Positions 16,496-26,498 of a stretch of DNA of 64,000 nucleotides are shown piece by piece. Source of the DNA: Falsihalocynthiibacter arcticus (GTDB lineage: Bacteria; Pseudomonadota; Alphaproteobacteria; Rhodobacterales; Rhodobacteraceae); contig NZ_CP014327.1 in NCBI RefSeq assembly GCF_000812665.2, positions 3,005,501 to 3,069,500 on the forward strand, given 5' to 3'. Every line of letters starts with the position of its first letter. Positions within the stretch are counted from its first letter, which is position 1. The notes beneath the pieces are model-generated. The model was not told the origin of the DNA. It saw nothing but the letters and a program-made list of their open reading frames with translations, and did not search any database. The position numbers and the translations under genes are program-made.

Positions 16496-17772
16496 ATTAG
16501 GGGACGAGTCGCTTTTGGCTCTGCCTTGGTTGTTTGAATTTTGGGCCCTACCGCACCAACTCCCGCCAGAAGGCGATTGGCGCACTTGGGTGATTATGGG
16601 AGGGCGTGGTGCGGGTAAAACCCGTGCTGGTGCCGAGTGGATACGGTCGGAGGTAGAGGGGGCGGCCCCCTCGATCCGGGTCGCTCGCGTCGTGTGGCGC
16701 TCGTTGGGGAAACGATTGATCAAGTGCGCGAAGTGATGGTTTTTGGCGAGAGCGGCATTTTGGCGTGTTCTCCGCCAGATCGTCGGCCCGAGTGGCAAGC
16801 CAGCCGGAAGCGTTTGGTTTGGCCGAATGGGGCGATTGCACAGATATTTTCTGCCCATGATCCAGAGAGCCTGCGCGGGCCGCAATTTGATGCGGCTTGG
16901 GTGGACGAGCTGGCGAAATGGAAGCGCGCCGAAGAGGCGTGGGATATGCTGCAATTCGGGCTGCGCCTTGGGGATATGCCACGCCAATGCGTGACAACAA
17001 CCCCGCGTAATGTGCCGATTTTAAAAGGTATTTTAGGGAATAAGTCGACGGTTGTGACACAAGCGCCAACCGAAGCAAATCGCGCCTATTTGGCGGCGAG
17101 TTTCCTTGAAGAAGTGCGTGCGCGGTATGCGGGCACCCGTTTGGGGCGGCAGGAATTGGACGGCGTTTTGCTTGAAGATACCCAAGGCGCGATGTGGACG
17201 CTTGGGACGTTGGATCAGGCGCGGGTCAATGAGGCCGACAATTTAACACGCATCGTTGTGGCGGTTGATCCGCCTGTGACGGGCCATAAAGGGTCTGACG
17301 AATGTGGGATTTTGGTGGTGGGCGCGCGCACTGTGGGCGAGCCGAAGGACTGGTACGCCGTTGTGTTGGAAGACGCGACGATCAGCGGGGCCGCGCCCAG
17401 CGTTTGGGCGCAAGCCGCACTGGATGCGATGGAGCGCCACGGGGCCGATTGTTTGGTGGCCGAGGTCAATCAGGGCGGTGATTTGGTGGAATCGGTGATC
17501 CGCCAGTTGGACCCGATGGTGAGTTACAAAGCTGTGCGGGCAAGCAAGGGGAAAGCGGCGCGGGCCGAACCCGTGGCGGCGTTATATGCCCAGGGACGCG
17601 TGCATCATTTCGGGGCGTTTACAGCGCTTGAAGATCAGATGTGTCGCATGACGCAGCAGGGGTATGAGGGCAGGGCAGCCCCGACCGTGTGGACGCGCTT
17701 GTTTGGGCGATCACTAATCTTTTGATCACCCCAAACAAGATGGCGCAACGCCCCCGCGTACGCACACTTTAA
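16398..17772 (+). pseudogene. GTA gp2, large terminase (TerL), two frameshifts
   Basis: The ATPase and nuclease motor that fills GTA heads. The N-terminal frame holds the Walker A motif IMGGRGAGKTRAGAEWI; the frame is then lost at the G5/C5 tracts around 16658-16670. The next frame gives RRVALVGETIDQVREV, the Walker B-like AAWVDELAKWKRA and the nuclease acidic residues (VVAVDPPVTG). A second loss near 17672 (three G where four are expected) replaces the normal C-terminus; reading through in the third frame gives DRVDALVWAITNLL and a stop at 17770-17772. Both losses are single missing G or C bases, so sequencing error is possible for this gene taken alone. Confidence 0.88.
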
Positions 17773-17926
17773 TAACCCGTAAGGGATTTGTGAGAGAGTG
17801 GTTTCAACGAGAATGGAACCAAAAATATCCATTCTTATTCATATGTGTCAATAGTTTACCGATTGGGAATTCTGATGGCCCGCCCGGTGGGTGTTCTTTT
17901 AGGCGAAGAAACAGGAGCTTCTTCAG

Positions 17927-18334
17927 ATGGTATTTGATTTCCTAAAACGCGGCGAGAAGGTTGCGGCAACTGGCCCAACTGCCACCAAAGCTTCCGCCAC
18001 AGGACCGGTGGTTGCGTATCACGGTTCCGGGCGTGTGGCATGGAGCCCGCGGGATGTTGTGTCCCTCACCAAAACGGGTTTTGCGCACAATCCTGTGGGC
18101 TTTCGGTCGGTCAAGATGATCGCGGAGGCGGCGGCGGCCTTGCCATTGGTGCTTCAGGATCGGGAACGTCGGTATGAGGATCATCCGATCCTTTCGTTGA
18201 TTGCATCGCCAAACGGGGCGCAAGGACGGGCGGAATTGTTTGAAAACCTCTATGGTCAGTTGTTGCTGACGGGGAATGGGTATCTTGAGGCGGTTGCGGC
18301 GGATGAGGGCGCGCTTCAGCTCACAGCGCTGTAA
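17927..18334 (+). pseudogene. GTA gp3 portal protein, N-terminal third only
   Basis: The first 125-128 residues match the GTA portal (SGRVAWSPRDVVSLTKTGF, NPVGFRSVKMIAEAAAALPL, GRAELFENLYGQLLLTGNGY). Intact portals have about 390-400 residues. Here the frame continues for only a few residues (ALQLTAL) and stops directly at the start of gp10. Those last residues look like the end of a tail-tube protein, suggesting an internal deletion from portal codon ~127 to the end of gp9. A good ribosome site (AGGAG) precedes the ATG. A 154-base gap of no clear content separates it from the terminase. Confidence 0.88.
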
Positions 18335-18669
18335 TGGCGAATCCGTGGGCAGGAGTGGTTGAGCTTACTCTGGATGGGGAACGTCGCGCTCTCAAGCTAA
18401 CGCTTGGGTCACTCGCACAGCTCGAAAGTACGCTGGCAACGGGAACGCTCATTGACTTGGTTGATCGTTTTGAGGCGGGAAAATATTCAACCCGTGATGT
18501 TCTGTCGCCCATCGTGGCAGGTCTTCGCGGCGGTGGGTGGCAGGGGCGCGGTGAGGATTTGCTGCAAGCAGATATAACCGGCGGACCCATTGAAGCGGCC
18601 CGTATTGCCGCACAATTGTTGGCCCTTGCGTTCACAATCCCCGGAACCTCTGAAGCCAGAGCGCTCTAG
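18334..18669 (+). CDS. GTA gp10 family protein
   Basis: Intact 111-residue frame matching the GTA-gp10 family (MANPWAGVVELTLDGERRAL, TLGSLAQLESTL, SPIVAGLRGGGW). It overlaps the truncated portal stop by one base (TAATG) because of the upstream deletion. In complete clusters it follows the tail-tube gene. Its stop overlaps a possible GTG of the next gene. Confidence 0.82.
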   Translation: MANPWAGVVELTLDGERRALKLTLGSLAQLESTLATGTLIDLVDRFEAGKYSTRDVLSPIVAGLRGGGWQGRGEDLLQADITGGPIEAARIAAQLLALAFTIPGTSEARAL

Positions 18670-18692
18670 TGGCGATTGGAGAAGGATACGGT

Positions 18693-18893
18693 ATGGACTG
18701 GCCTTCGCTTATGCGTGCGGGGCTTCGCGGATTGGACCTTCAACCAGAAGAGTTTTGGCGACTCACTCCGGCGGAATTGATGATGATGTTGGGCCGTGAG
18801 GACCAACAAATGCCCCTGAGCCGCAACCGGCTTGAGGATTTGTCGCGCCTGTATCCCGACGTTTTGAACACACAAAAAATCAGGAGCGCGATC
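18693..18893 (+). pseudogene. GTA gp10.1-like tail assembly chaperone that has lost its stop codon
   Basis: The first 50-odd residues (MDWPSLMRAGLRGLDLQPEE, FWRLTPAELMMMLGRE, RLEDLSRLYPD) match the small GTA tail assembly chaperone, normally about 60 residues. No stop follows. The frame runs through the ribosome site of the tape-measure gene and into it without a shift, giving a fused reading frame that ends at 19544. A GAAGGA element supports the ATG at 18693; a GTG at 18669 is an alternative. Confidence 0.65.
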
Positions 18894-19544
18894 ATGACCC
18901 AAGATGTAGATGGTGTTGGCCAATTTGATGAGAGGGTCGACTCCCTTGAAAACAGCATGAGTGGTGCGGTGGCAATGGCGGCCGCATTTGATGCAGAATT
19001 GATCAAGATGCGCGAAACTTTGAGTGCAACGGGCAACGAAGTTGATACGCTCTCGAAGGGAATTGGACGCGGGTTGCGGCGGGCATTTGACGGCATGAAG
19101 CTTTCGGATGCTCTCAATACGGTAGCTAAATCGATGATCGATACCGCTTATGCTGCGGCAATCAAGCCAGTCACAAACCAACTCGGTGGAATTATTGCGA
19201 CTTCGGTTAGCAATGCGGTCTCCGGCGCGATCCCATTTCAAAATGGTGGAGCGTTTACGCAAGGCAAAGTCATGCCGTTTGCAAAGGGGGGCGTGATTTC
19301 CAGCCCGATGAACTTTCCGATGCGTGGCGGCATGGGCTTGATGGGGGAGGCGGGTCCTGAAGCGATCATGCCTTTGGCGCGGGGGGCAGATGGTAGCCTC
19401 GGGGTGAAAACCCAAGGGGGAGGCCGCCCCGTGAATATTACCATGAACATTAGTACCCCAGATGCGCAGGGGTTGCAGCGCAGTCAGGGACAAATCGCGG
19501 CGCAGTTAAGTCGTGCCATGGGACGTGGTCAGCGCAACGCGTAG
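18894..19544 (+). CDS. GTA gp11, short tail tape-measure protein
   Basis: From the ATG at 18894 (AGGAG upstream) this 216-residue protein matches RcGTA gp11 in length and content: RAFDGMKLSDALNTVAKSM, then a glycine/methionine-rich part with GEAGPEAIMPLARGADG, and a C-terminus with VNITMNISTPDAQG. The frame is complete. Because the upstream chaperone lost its stop, the two can also be read as one 291-residue product. Retention of this gene among broken neighbours may be chance. Confidence 0.85.
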   Translation: MTQDVDGVGQFDERVDSLENSMSGAVAMAAAFDAELIKMRETLSATGNEVDTLSKGIGRGLRRAFDGMKLSDALNTVAKSMIDTAYAAAIKPVTNQLGGIIATSVSNAVSGAIPFQNGGAFTQGKVMPFAKGGVISSPMNFPMRGGMGLMGEAGPEAIMPLARGADGSLGVKTQGGGRPVNITMNISTPDAQGLQRSQGQIAAQLSRAMGRGQRNA

Positions 19545-19556
19545 GGAGGAATTACG

Positions 19557-20145
19557 ATGGGTTTTCATAAAGTTAGATTCCCGACGACGTTGAGTTTTGG
19601 GTCCGTTGGTGGACCCGAGCGCAAGACCGTGGGCACATTCCCGGCGTCGCTATGATGCGGGTGTTGCCATGCGTTCCCTTGACGATATCGAGTTGTTGAT
19701 TTCGTTTTTTGAGGCGCGTCGCGGACAACTTCATGGCTTCCGGTGGAAAAATTGGTCGGATTTTAAATCTGGACGTCCCTCAATGGAACCAACGTTTGAG
19801 GATCAAGTCATCGCGCATGGGGACGGATTGCAGGCCGTGTGGCAACTCAATAAGACTTACGAGTCTGGGAGTTACACCTATACACGGCCTATTAAAAAAC
19901 CCGTTGAAGGGACTGTTCGTCTTGGGGTCCAGGGGGATATTCTAAAGGAAAGTATCGATTTTGATTTCGATTTTTCGACGGAGCTCGTCACATTCTCGCA
20001 CCCACCAGATGTAGGCGTTGCGATCACGGCCGGTTTTGAGTTCGACGTTCCTGTCCGTTTCGATGCCGATAGAATCCACACGTCCGTTGCAAGCTTTCAA
20101 GCGGGTGATGTGCCGAATGTGCCGATCGGTGAGGTGCGTGTATAA
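19557..20145 (+). pseudogene. GTA gp12 distal tail protein (DUF2460), internal deletion with frameshift
   Basis: The first frame begins at 19557 with a GGAGG site and reads the DUF2460 opening (VRFPTTLSFGSVGGPERKT), then stops. A second frame resumes within a few bases at WAHSRRRYDAGVAMRSLDD and runs to 20145. From memory of intact members, about 14-15 codons (the NGFEERN-type segment) are absent at the junction near 19624-19630, so this is a short deletion that also shifts the frame, not a homopolymer error. Confidence 0.85.
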
Positions 20146-20982
20146 TGACACTTTCTCCAGAACTGAAAACGCATCTTAGGTCGGGTATCACGAGTGTGAG
20201 CCGCTAGTTGGGCCGTTACGCGAATAGATGGTGTTTCGCTCGGCTTCACAGATCACGACGAAGATATTGCCTTCGACGGTGTTGATTTTCTTGCCAATAC
20301 GGGGCTGACGGTACGTGCGTTGCAGCAAACAACGGGCCTCGCAGTTGACAATACAGAGGCCCTTGGGGCGCTCAATAGCGACACAATCCGCGAAGAAGAT
20401 ATCGCCGCGGGTCGCTATGACGGGGCGCAAGTTCTGGCATGGCTTGTCGATTGGCAGAAACCAAGCGAAAGAACGCTCCAGTTTCGTGGCACTATCGGAG
20501 AACTGACACGTGGAGATGGGGCATTTCAGGCTGAATTGCGCGGCCTAACGGAAGCGCTAAATCAACCCCAAGGACGGACCTACCAAAAGCCTTGCTCTGC
20601 TGTACTGGGAGGTCATTCTTGCCGCTTCAATCTTGATACCGCTGGCTATGCCGCTACGCGTCCTGTTGAGTCAATCAATAATGCGCGCGAGTTGTTCTTT
20701 GATGACTTTCTAGGGTTTGACGATCGGTGGTTTGAACGTGGTCGTTTTGAGGTCCTTAGCGGGCATGCAAAAGGGCTTGTTGGCTTTATCAAGAATGATC
20801 GCCTTACGGACAAAGGTCGCACGATAGAACTTTGGGAAGCCCTTCGATTGTCGTTGGATTCCGGTGACCTTGTGCAGTTTGAAGCTGGATGTGACAAACG
20901 TACAGAAACATGCCTGTTGAAATTCCAGAATTTTCTAAACTACCAAGGCTTTCCTGACATCTCTGGGAAGATTGGCTTATGA
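20145..20982 (+). pseudogene. GTA gp13 hub protein (DUF2163), +1 insertion creating a stop
   Basis: Starts at ATG 20145, overlapping the gp12 stop. Codon 21 is TAG (20205-20207). Removing the A at 20206 restores the family sequence SRCWAVTRIDGVSLGF and an open frame to the normal end at 20982 (DUF2163 plus the C-terminal beta-hairpin domain with PCSAVLGGHSCRF and CDKRTETC cysteines). A single inserted A outside any run explains both the stop and the shift, so this looks like a real mutation. Confidence 0.87.
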
Positions 20983-21054
20983 GCTATCCGTCATCGGGAG
21001 ACGTTAACGATGGTGGTCAACTTGTTTCCCACAAAAAACAGTTGAGGTGGGCTG

Positions 21055-21494
21055 ATGCAAAGCGAGTTGATCGTACAAGCCGCGCGTTTGTGGCTTGGGA
21101 CACCATACCGCCACCAAGCGTCGCAAAAAGGCGCGGGCACTGACTGCCTAGGTCTTTTACGTGGGGTTTGGCGGGAAGTATTGGGGTTTGAGCCAACCCG
21201 GGTGCCAGCCTATAAGAATGACTGGAGCGAACCTCAGGGGGGGGGAGAACTCTGGGAAGCCGCGCTTGTGCATCTAATTCCAAGGCCCTTGATCATGCGG
21301 CAATGGGGGACGTTCTGTTGTTTCGGATGCGCGTTGGCGCTGTTGCTAAGCATCTTGGCATTCAAGGGAATGTCGGATCTGAGCCAAGTTTTATTCATGC
21401 ATATTCAGGGCACGGGGTGTTGGAAAGCCCCCTGAGTGCGCTGTGGCAGCGCCGAATTGTGGCCCGATTTGAGTTTCCCGAGGAGGGGGCCTAA
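21055..21494 (+). pseudogene. GTA gp14 NlpC/P60-type cell-wall peptidase, frameshifted
   Basis: The catalytic cysteine is in GAGTDCLGLLRGVWRE and the frame reads AARLWLGTPYRHQAS as in gp14. It shifts between about 21270 and 21290. The downstream part (GDVLLFRMRVGAVAKHLGI with the catalytic histidine, then FIHAYSGHGVLESPLS) lies in another frame and ends at 21494, one base into gp15. One missing base near ATTCCAAGG would repair it. The enzyme normally pierces the recipient cell wall. Confidence 0.85.
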
Positions 21495-24400
21495 TGGCGA
21501 CGATAGTTCTTTCAGCGATTGGTTATAGTTTAGGCGCCTTTTTTGGGGGAGCTGCACTTGGCATTTCGTCTGCGATCATTGGGCGCGCTGTTGGTGCGAC
21601 CCTTGGCCGAGTTATCGATCAACGCCTTATGGGGTCTGGATCACAGGCCGTCGAAACCGACCGCGTGGATCGGTTCCGGATTATGGGGGCGAGCGAAGGT
21701 ACCGCAATCCAACAACTCTATGGGAGCATGCGCGTACCCGGGCAGGTAATATGGTCCACGCGCTTCAAAGAAGAAAAAAGCACCACGCGTAGTGGTGGCA
21801 AAGGCGCGCCCAGAGGCCCATCCGTCACGAGTTACGCCTATTCGGTAAGTGCTGCGGTTGCGCTGTGTGAAGGCGAGATTACACGGGTTGGTCGTGTTTG
21901 GGCCGATGGCGTTTAAATATCTTCCGAAAACTTGAATATGCGCGTTTATCTGGATGACAGTACCCAGATGCCCGATCCGAAAATGGAGGCAATTCAAGGA
22001 GCGGGAAATGTACCTGCCTATCGTGGAATTGCTTATATAGTGTTTGAAGATTTGCCGTTGGGGCAGTTTGGGAACCGGTTCCCGCAGTTTAGTTTTGAAG
22101 TTGTACGACCCGCGCAACCCGACATCTCAAATGCTGTCGATGATCCCGTCAATATGATTGAAGGCGTGGCTTTAATACCAGGGACGGGGGAATATGCATT
22201 GGCCACTACGCCAGCCCATTTCTAGGGCGGCTTAGGTGTGAACTCTTCCGTCAACGTCAATTTTGCGTCGGGGAAAACAGATTTTTTGACGTCTATGGAT
22301 GCGCTCCGAGAAGAGTTGCCCGCGTGTAAATCTATATCGTTGGTTGTGAGTTGGTTTGGCGATGATTTGCGGGCCAGTAGTTGTTCACTGAAACCGAAAG
22401 TTGGACAAACCACTTCTGATGGCTTCGGAATGCCGTGGCAGGTTTCTAGTTTGGATCGTTTAAGCGCTGAAGAGATCGTCAAAATAGACGACCGAACCAT
22501 TTACGGAGGCACCCCCACGGACCAATCGGTGATTGAAGCTATTACTGACATCAATGCCGCGGGGCAAGATGTCGTTTTTTATCCGTTTATTTTGATGGAC
22601 CAAATCGACGGAAATGGATTGCCCGACCCATACACTGGGGCTGCCGATCAGCCAGCCCTTCCGTGGCGCGGTCGAATAACACTTTCTGTTGCCCCTGGGC
22701 AGTCTGGTTCACCTGATAAAACTGTGGTCGCCGAGGACGAGATCGAGAGTTTCTTTGGCACGGCGTCAGCGAATGATTTCAGCCAAACAACAACTGGTGT
22801 GACTTACACGGGGCCAGATGAGTGGAGCTATCGCAGGTTCATACTTCATTACGCCCATTTGTGCGCGGTCTCTGGTGGGGTATCGGCATTTTGTATTGGC
22901 TCGGAAATGCGCGGTGTGACGCAAATGGGAGCTTTCCAGCAGTTGCGCAATTGGTTTCGCTTGCTGCAGATGTTCGCAGCATTCTTGGGAGTGAAACAAA
23001 AAATGGATATGCGGCCGATTGGAGCGAATATTTTGGGTATCATCCACAGGATGGTTCTGGTGATGCGCTGTTTCACCTCGCCCCCCTCTGGGCGTGTGCA
23101 GATATCGATTTTATCGGAATTGACAACTATATGCCGATGTCTGACTGGCGTGAGGGGCAAGATCACCTCGATGCGTCTTGGGGCTCGATTTACAATTTGG
23201 ACTACTTGAAATCCGACATTGAGGGCGGGGAAGGCTACGACTGGTACTACCATTCCTCAGAAGCGAGAGCTGCCCAAATCCGCACGGCAATTGAAGGTGG
23301 GGCGTATGACGAAGCATGGGTTTGGCGCTATAAAGATATAAAGAACTGGTGGCAGAACCCTCATCATGAACGCATAAGTGGGATACGTCAGGCCACATCA
23401 ACAAATTGGACGCCTGGTAGTAAACCAATCTGGTTTACGGAAATCGGCTGTGCCGCTGTAGATAAAGGTACAAATCAACCCAACAAATTTATTGATGTAA
23501 AATCGAGTGAAAGCAGCCTTCCGAACCACTCGGATGGCACGCGTGATGACTTCGTTCAAATGCAATATTTACGCGCTCTGTATTCCTATTGGAATACCCC
23601 CGCCAATAACCCTGTATCCGATGATACTGGAATTCAAATGCTCGACATGAAAAAAGCGCATGTTTGGGCATGGGATGCGCGACCCTACCCATATTTTCCA
23701 AACGCCCTCAGTGCTTGGGGCGACGGTAAGAACTATGAGCGCGGTCACTGGCTGAACGGTCGTACTGGTGCAAGGTCCCTTTCCTCAGTTGTCGCTGAGA
23801 TATGTGAGAGATCGGGCGACAAGGATTACGTTACATCGAAGTTATACGGGTACGTGCGCGGGTATCAGGTTTCGGATATTTCTGGCGCACGTTCAGCTTT
23901 GCAACCGCTGATGCTTGCTTATGGATTCGAAGCTATTGAGCGCGACGGCACTTTGGTTTTTAAAACGAGAAACGGCTTGCCAGATTTGGATATTGAAACT
24001 GAAAAACTTGCGATCCTTCCAGACCAAGATGCTCTCGTTCAAACTTCAAGAGCGCCCATTGCGGAAGTGGCTGGCCGAATTCGCCTGACCTTTGTTGAAA
24101 ACGATGGCGATTTTGAAGTTCGCGCTACAGAGGCCATTCATCCAGATGAGGTGACTTATATGGTCTCCCAGTCTGAGTTGCCACTTGCTCTGACGCAAAC
24201 CGAAGCGCGCGCAATTGTAGAACGCTGGTTGACAGAAAGTCGGGTTGCTCGTGACACTGTGCGCTTTGCTATGCCGATGTCAGAAATGGAGATTGGTGCT
24301 GGAGATATTCTACGCTTTGAAGAAGCCGGTGGGGAGGCGCTCTATAGGGTTGATAATGTAGAACAGGGGGGGGCTCAAATTCTGGACGCGGTGCGCGTGG

Positions 24401-25401
24401 AGCACGAGATTTACACGCCAAGTGACGCCACATCGGAGCCAATTGGCGTTCGGGGGTTTACCGCTCCGGTTCCCGTGTATCCGGTTTTTTTGGATTTACC
24501 ACTACTGTCAGGGGACGAAAATCCCAACGCTCCTCACCTTGCGATTACCGCAACGCCTTGGCCAGGGTCAGTTGCTGTTTATGGATCTTCGGAAGATGCG
24601 GGGTACACGCTAAATACACTTATCGGTACATCCGCAACCATAGGTGAGACACGAACTGCATTGGTTGAAGCCGGTACTGGTTTGCCAGATCGTGGCGAAC
24701 CACTTCGGGTAAAAGTTTACGGAGGAGCCTTGTCCTCCACGACTTGGGAAGGACTGTTGAACGGGAGGAATTTAGCCGCCATCGGGGATGGAACTAGCGA
24801 GAAGTGGGAGGTGTTCCAATTTGCTGAAGCCACTCTCGTTGACAAAGATACCTATGAATTGAGTCAGCGGCTTCGCGGTCAATTGGGCAGTGACGCAATC
24901 GTCCCAGATAGTTGGCCTGTGGGAAGTCACTTTGTTTTGCTGGATGGTACGCCCCAACAAATCGACATTTCGGCCGCCTCACAAGGGCTGGAACGTTATT
25001 ATCGAATAGGTCCATCGACACGGTCTTTCGACGATCCGAGTTATGTTTACATTAGTGAGGCTTTTCAAGGCATAGGCTTGCGCCCATATGCGCCGGTTCA
25101 TGTTCAAGGAAAGCATGACGGAGCAAACTTGGAAGTGTCGTGGATCCGGCGCACTCGATTTGGCGGTGATACTTGGTCAGGAATTGATGTCCCTTTGAAT
25201 GAAGACTCCGAAAGCTACCTTTTGCGTGTTTTGGACGGAAATAATATCGTCCGAGAGGTCATGACGACCTCCTCAAACTACACCTATACCGCAGCTCAGA
25301 TCGCCCAAGATGGTGTGAGCGCTCCCTTTGGGTTGGAAGTTGCCCAAGTCTCCCAGCGTTTTGGTGCTGGCCCCTTTAGAAGGATTGAAATCAATGACTA
25401 A
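21494..25401 (+). pseudogene. GTA gp15 host-specificity protein, two nonsense codons and a frameshift
   Basis: The large tail-tip protein (TIM-barrel-like plus phage tail domains). The frame from ATG 21494 is broken by TAA at 21914-21916 (expected GAA before ISSENLNMRVY) and by TAG at 22223-22225 (expected a CAG-like codon before GGLGVNSSVN). Beyond GSEMRGVTQ, near 22925-22935, a small deletion shifts the frame, and the remaining 820 residues run open to 25401 (YAADWSEYFGYHPQDGSGD, IDFIGIDNYMPMSDW, WFTEIGCAAVDKG). The single-base substitutions are not sequencing artefacts of the homopolymer kind. All domains are still recognisable, so decay is recent. Confidence 0.9.
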
Positions 25402-26103
25402 TACTGGAAATTTGGGCTTGCCATTGGTACAGCCGAGCCAAGCGCAAAAGCATATTACGGTCAACGAAAGCCTCGCGAAACTGGATGGGTTAACCCAATT
25501 GATTTTGATCTCAATTTCAACGGGGACGCCGCCGTTGTCCGCGTCGGACGGGGCGTCCTATGGTGTGCCAATCGGAGGGGTGAATGCATGGGCTGGCCAT
25601 GATGGCGAGGTCGCAATTTATTCCAACGGTGGGTGGGTCTTCTCCATTCCTCAAACGGGCTGGCGAGCCTGGATTGCAGATCACGCTTATTCAGCCCTGT
25701 TTGACGGTTCAAATTGGACTCAAGGAGCCCTTGCACAATCACCAAACGGAGCGAAATCTGGGTTCTCCATCTTGGAATTTGATCATGTTATTTCCGCAGG
25801 AAGTTCCAATTCAACTGTTGTAGTGATTCCCCCCATGCGATGCTTTTTGGCGTATCGGGAGTGGTCGTGAGCGACGTGACTGGGACGCTGACAAGTTGGA
25901 GTTTGGGGAAGTCTGGGTCCCTGAGTCTGTTTGGAAGTGGCCTGGGCCTCGCATCAAATTCCTATGTACGTGGTACGTTGTCGTCCCCGTATACCGAGTA
26001 CAGTCCTACCTCCCTACTTTTAACGGCCGACGGAGGTGATTTTGCAAGTGGGACTGTTCGTCTAGCCATCCACTATTACTCACTCACGATTCCTAGCATT
26101 TAA
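25394..26103 (+). pseudogene. DUF2793 family protein downstream of the GTA, frameshifted
   Basis: Starts at ATG 25394, overlapping the gp15 stop by eight bases. The N-terminal DUF2793 part is clear (LGLPLVQPSQAQKHITVNES and HDGEVAIYSNGGWVF). The frame breaks at a run of six C residues near 25829-25834; a seventh C gives IPPHAMLFGVSG and continues the family C-terminus (TGTLTSWSLGKSGS, LTADGGDFASGTVRLAIHYY) to 26103. Related genes accompany GTA clusters in many Rhodobacterales and are thought to be fibre- or spike-like. Sequencing error is possible for this break. Confidence 0.82.
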
Positions 26104-26403
26104 ATGCGGCCTGTCTTGCACGGGGATATGACCGCAGCGGCGCGCGCTCTTCTTTGTTTTCCAGAGAGGAGGCGTGTTAGTACTTTTCAACTCATGCTGA
26201 CGGAGGCAGAGGCTGCGGATAAATACCGAAAATCCACCGGCCGGTGTCATCCGCTATGGGGAAACGGTAGCCTTATGGCGGCGGCGAATATGCGTCCTCA
26301 AGCAAAGGAGCCGTACTTGGATGATTTGGAATACTGTGGGATTTTAGCGCAAACATTTGAATGTTTATTGGCGTGGCGCATGAAGCAACGAAACCGAGCA
26401 TAG
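26104..26403 (+). CDS. Small DUF7742-like protein linked to GTA clusters
   Basis: Intact 99-residue frame immediately after the DUF2793 gene. It has the pattern MRPVLHGDMTAAARALL, a middle helix (EAEAADKYRKSTGRCHPLWG), NGSLMAAAN and a C-terminal LDDLEYCGILAQTFECLL. I recall similar uncharacterised proteins between GTA clusters and cysE in Rhodobacterales. No enzymatic motif is visible. It may persist because its role is independent of the particle. Confidence 0.6.
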   Translation: MRPVLHGDMTAAARALLCFPERRRVSTFQLMLTEAEAADKYRKSTGRCHPLWGNGSLMAAANMRPQAKEPYLDDLEYCGILAQTFECLLAWRMKQRNRA

Positions 26404-26498
26404 TTCCATAACTTCTTCGAATATGTTGTATCACACCTTTGCGATTGTTGATTTCTCCCTATCTGTTGTAGACTGGGGTGAAATTGAAAGGGTACATC

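Noticed and set aside
16154-26403. Active prophage
   Set aside because: No integrase, attachment sites, replication or lysis genes are present. Gene order and sequence are those of a GTA, and most genes are broken.
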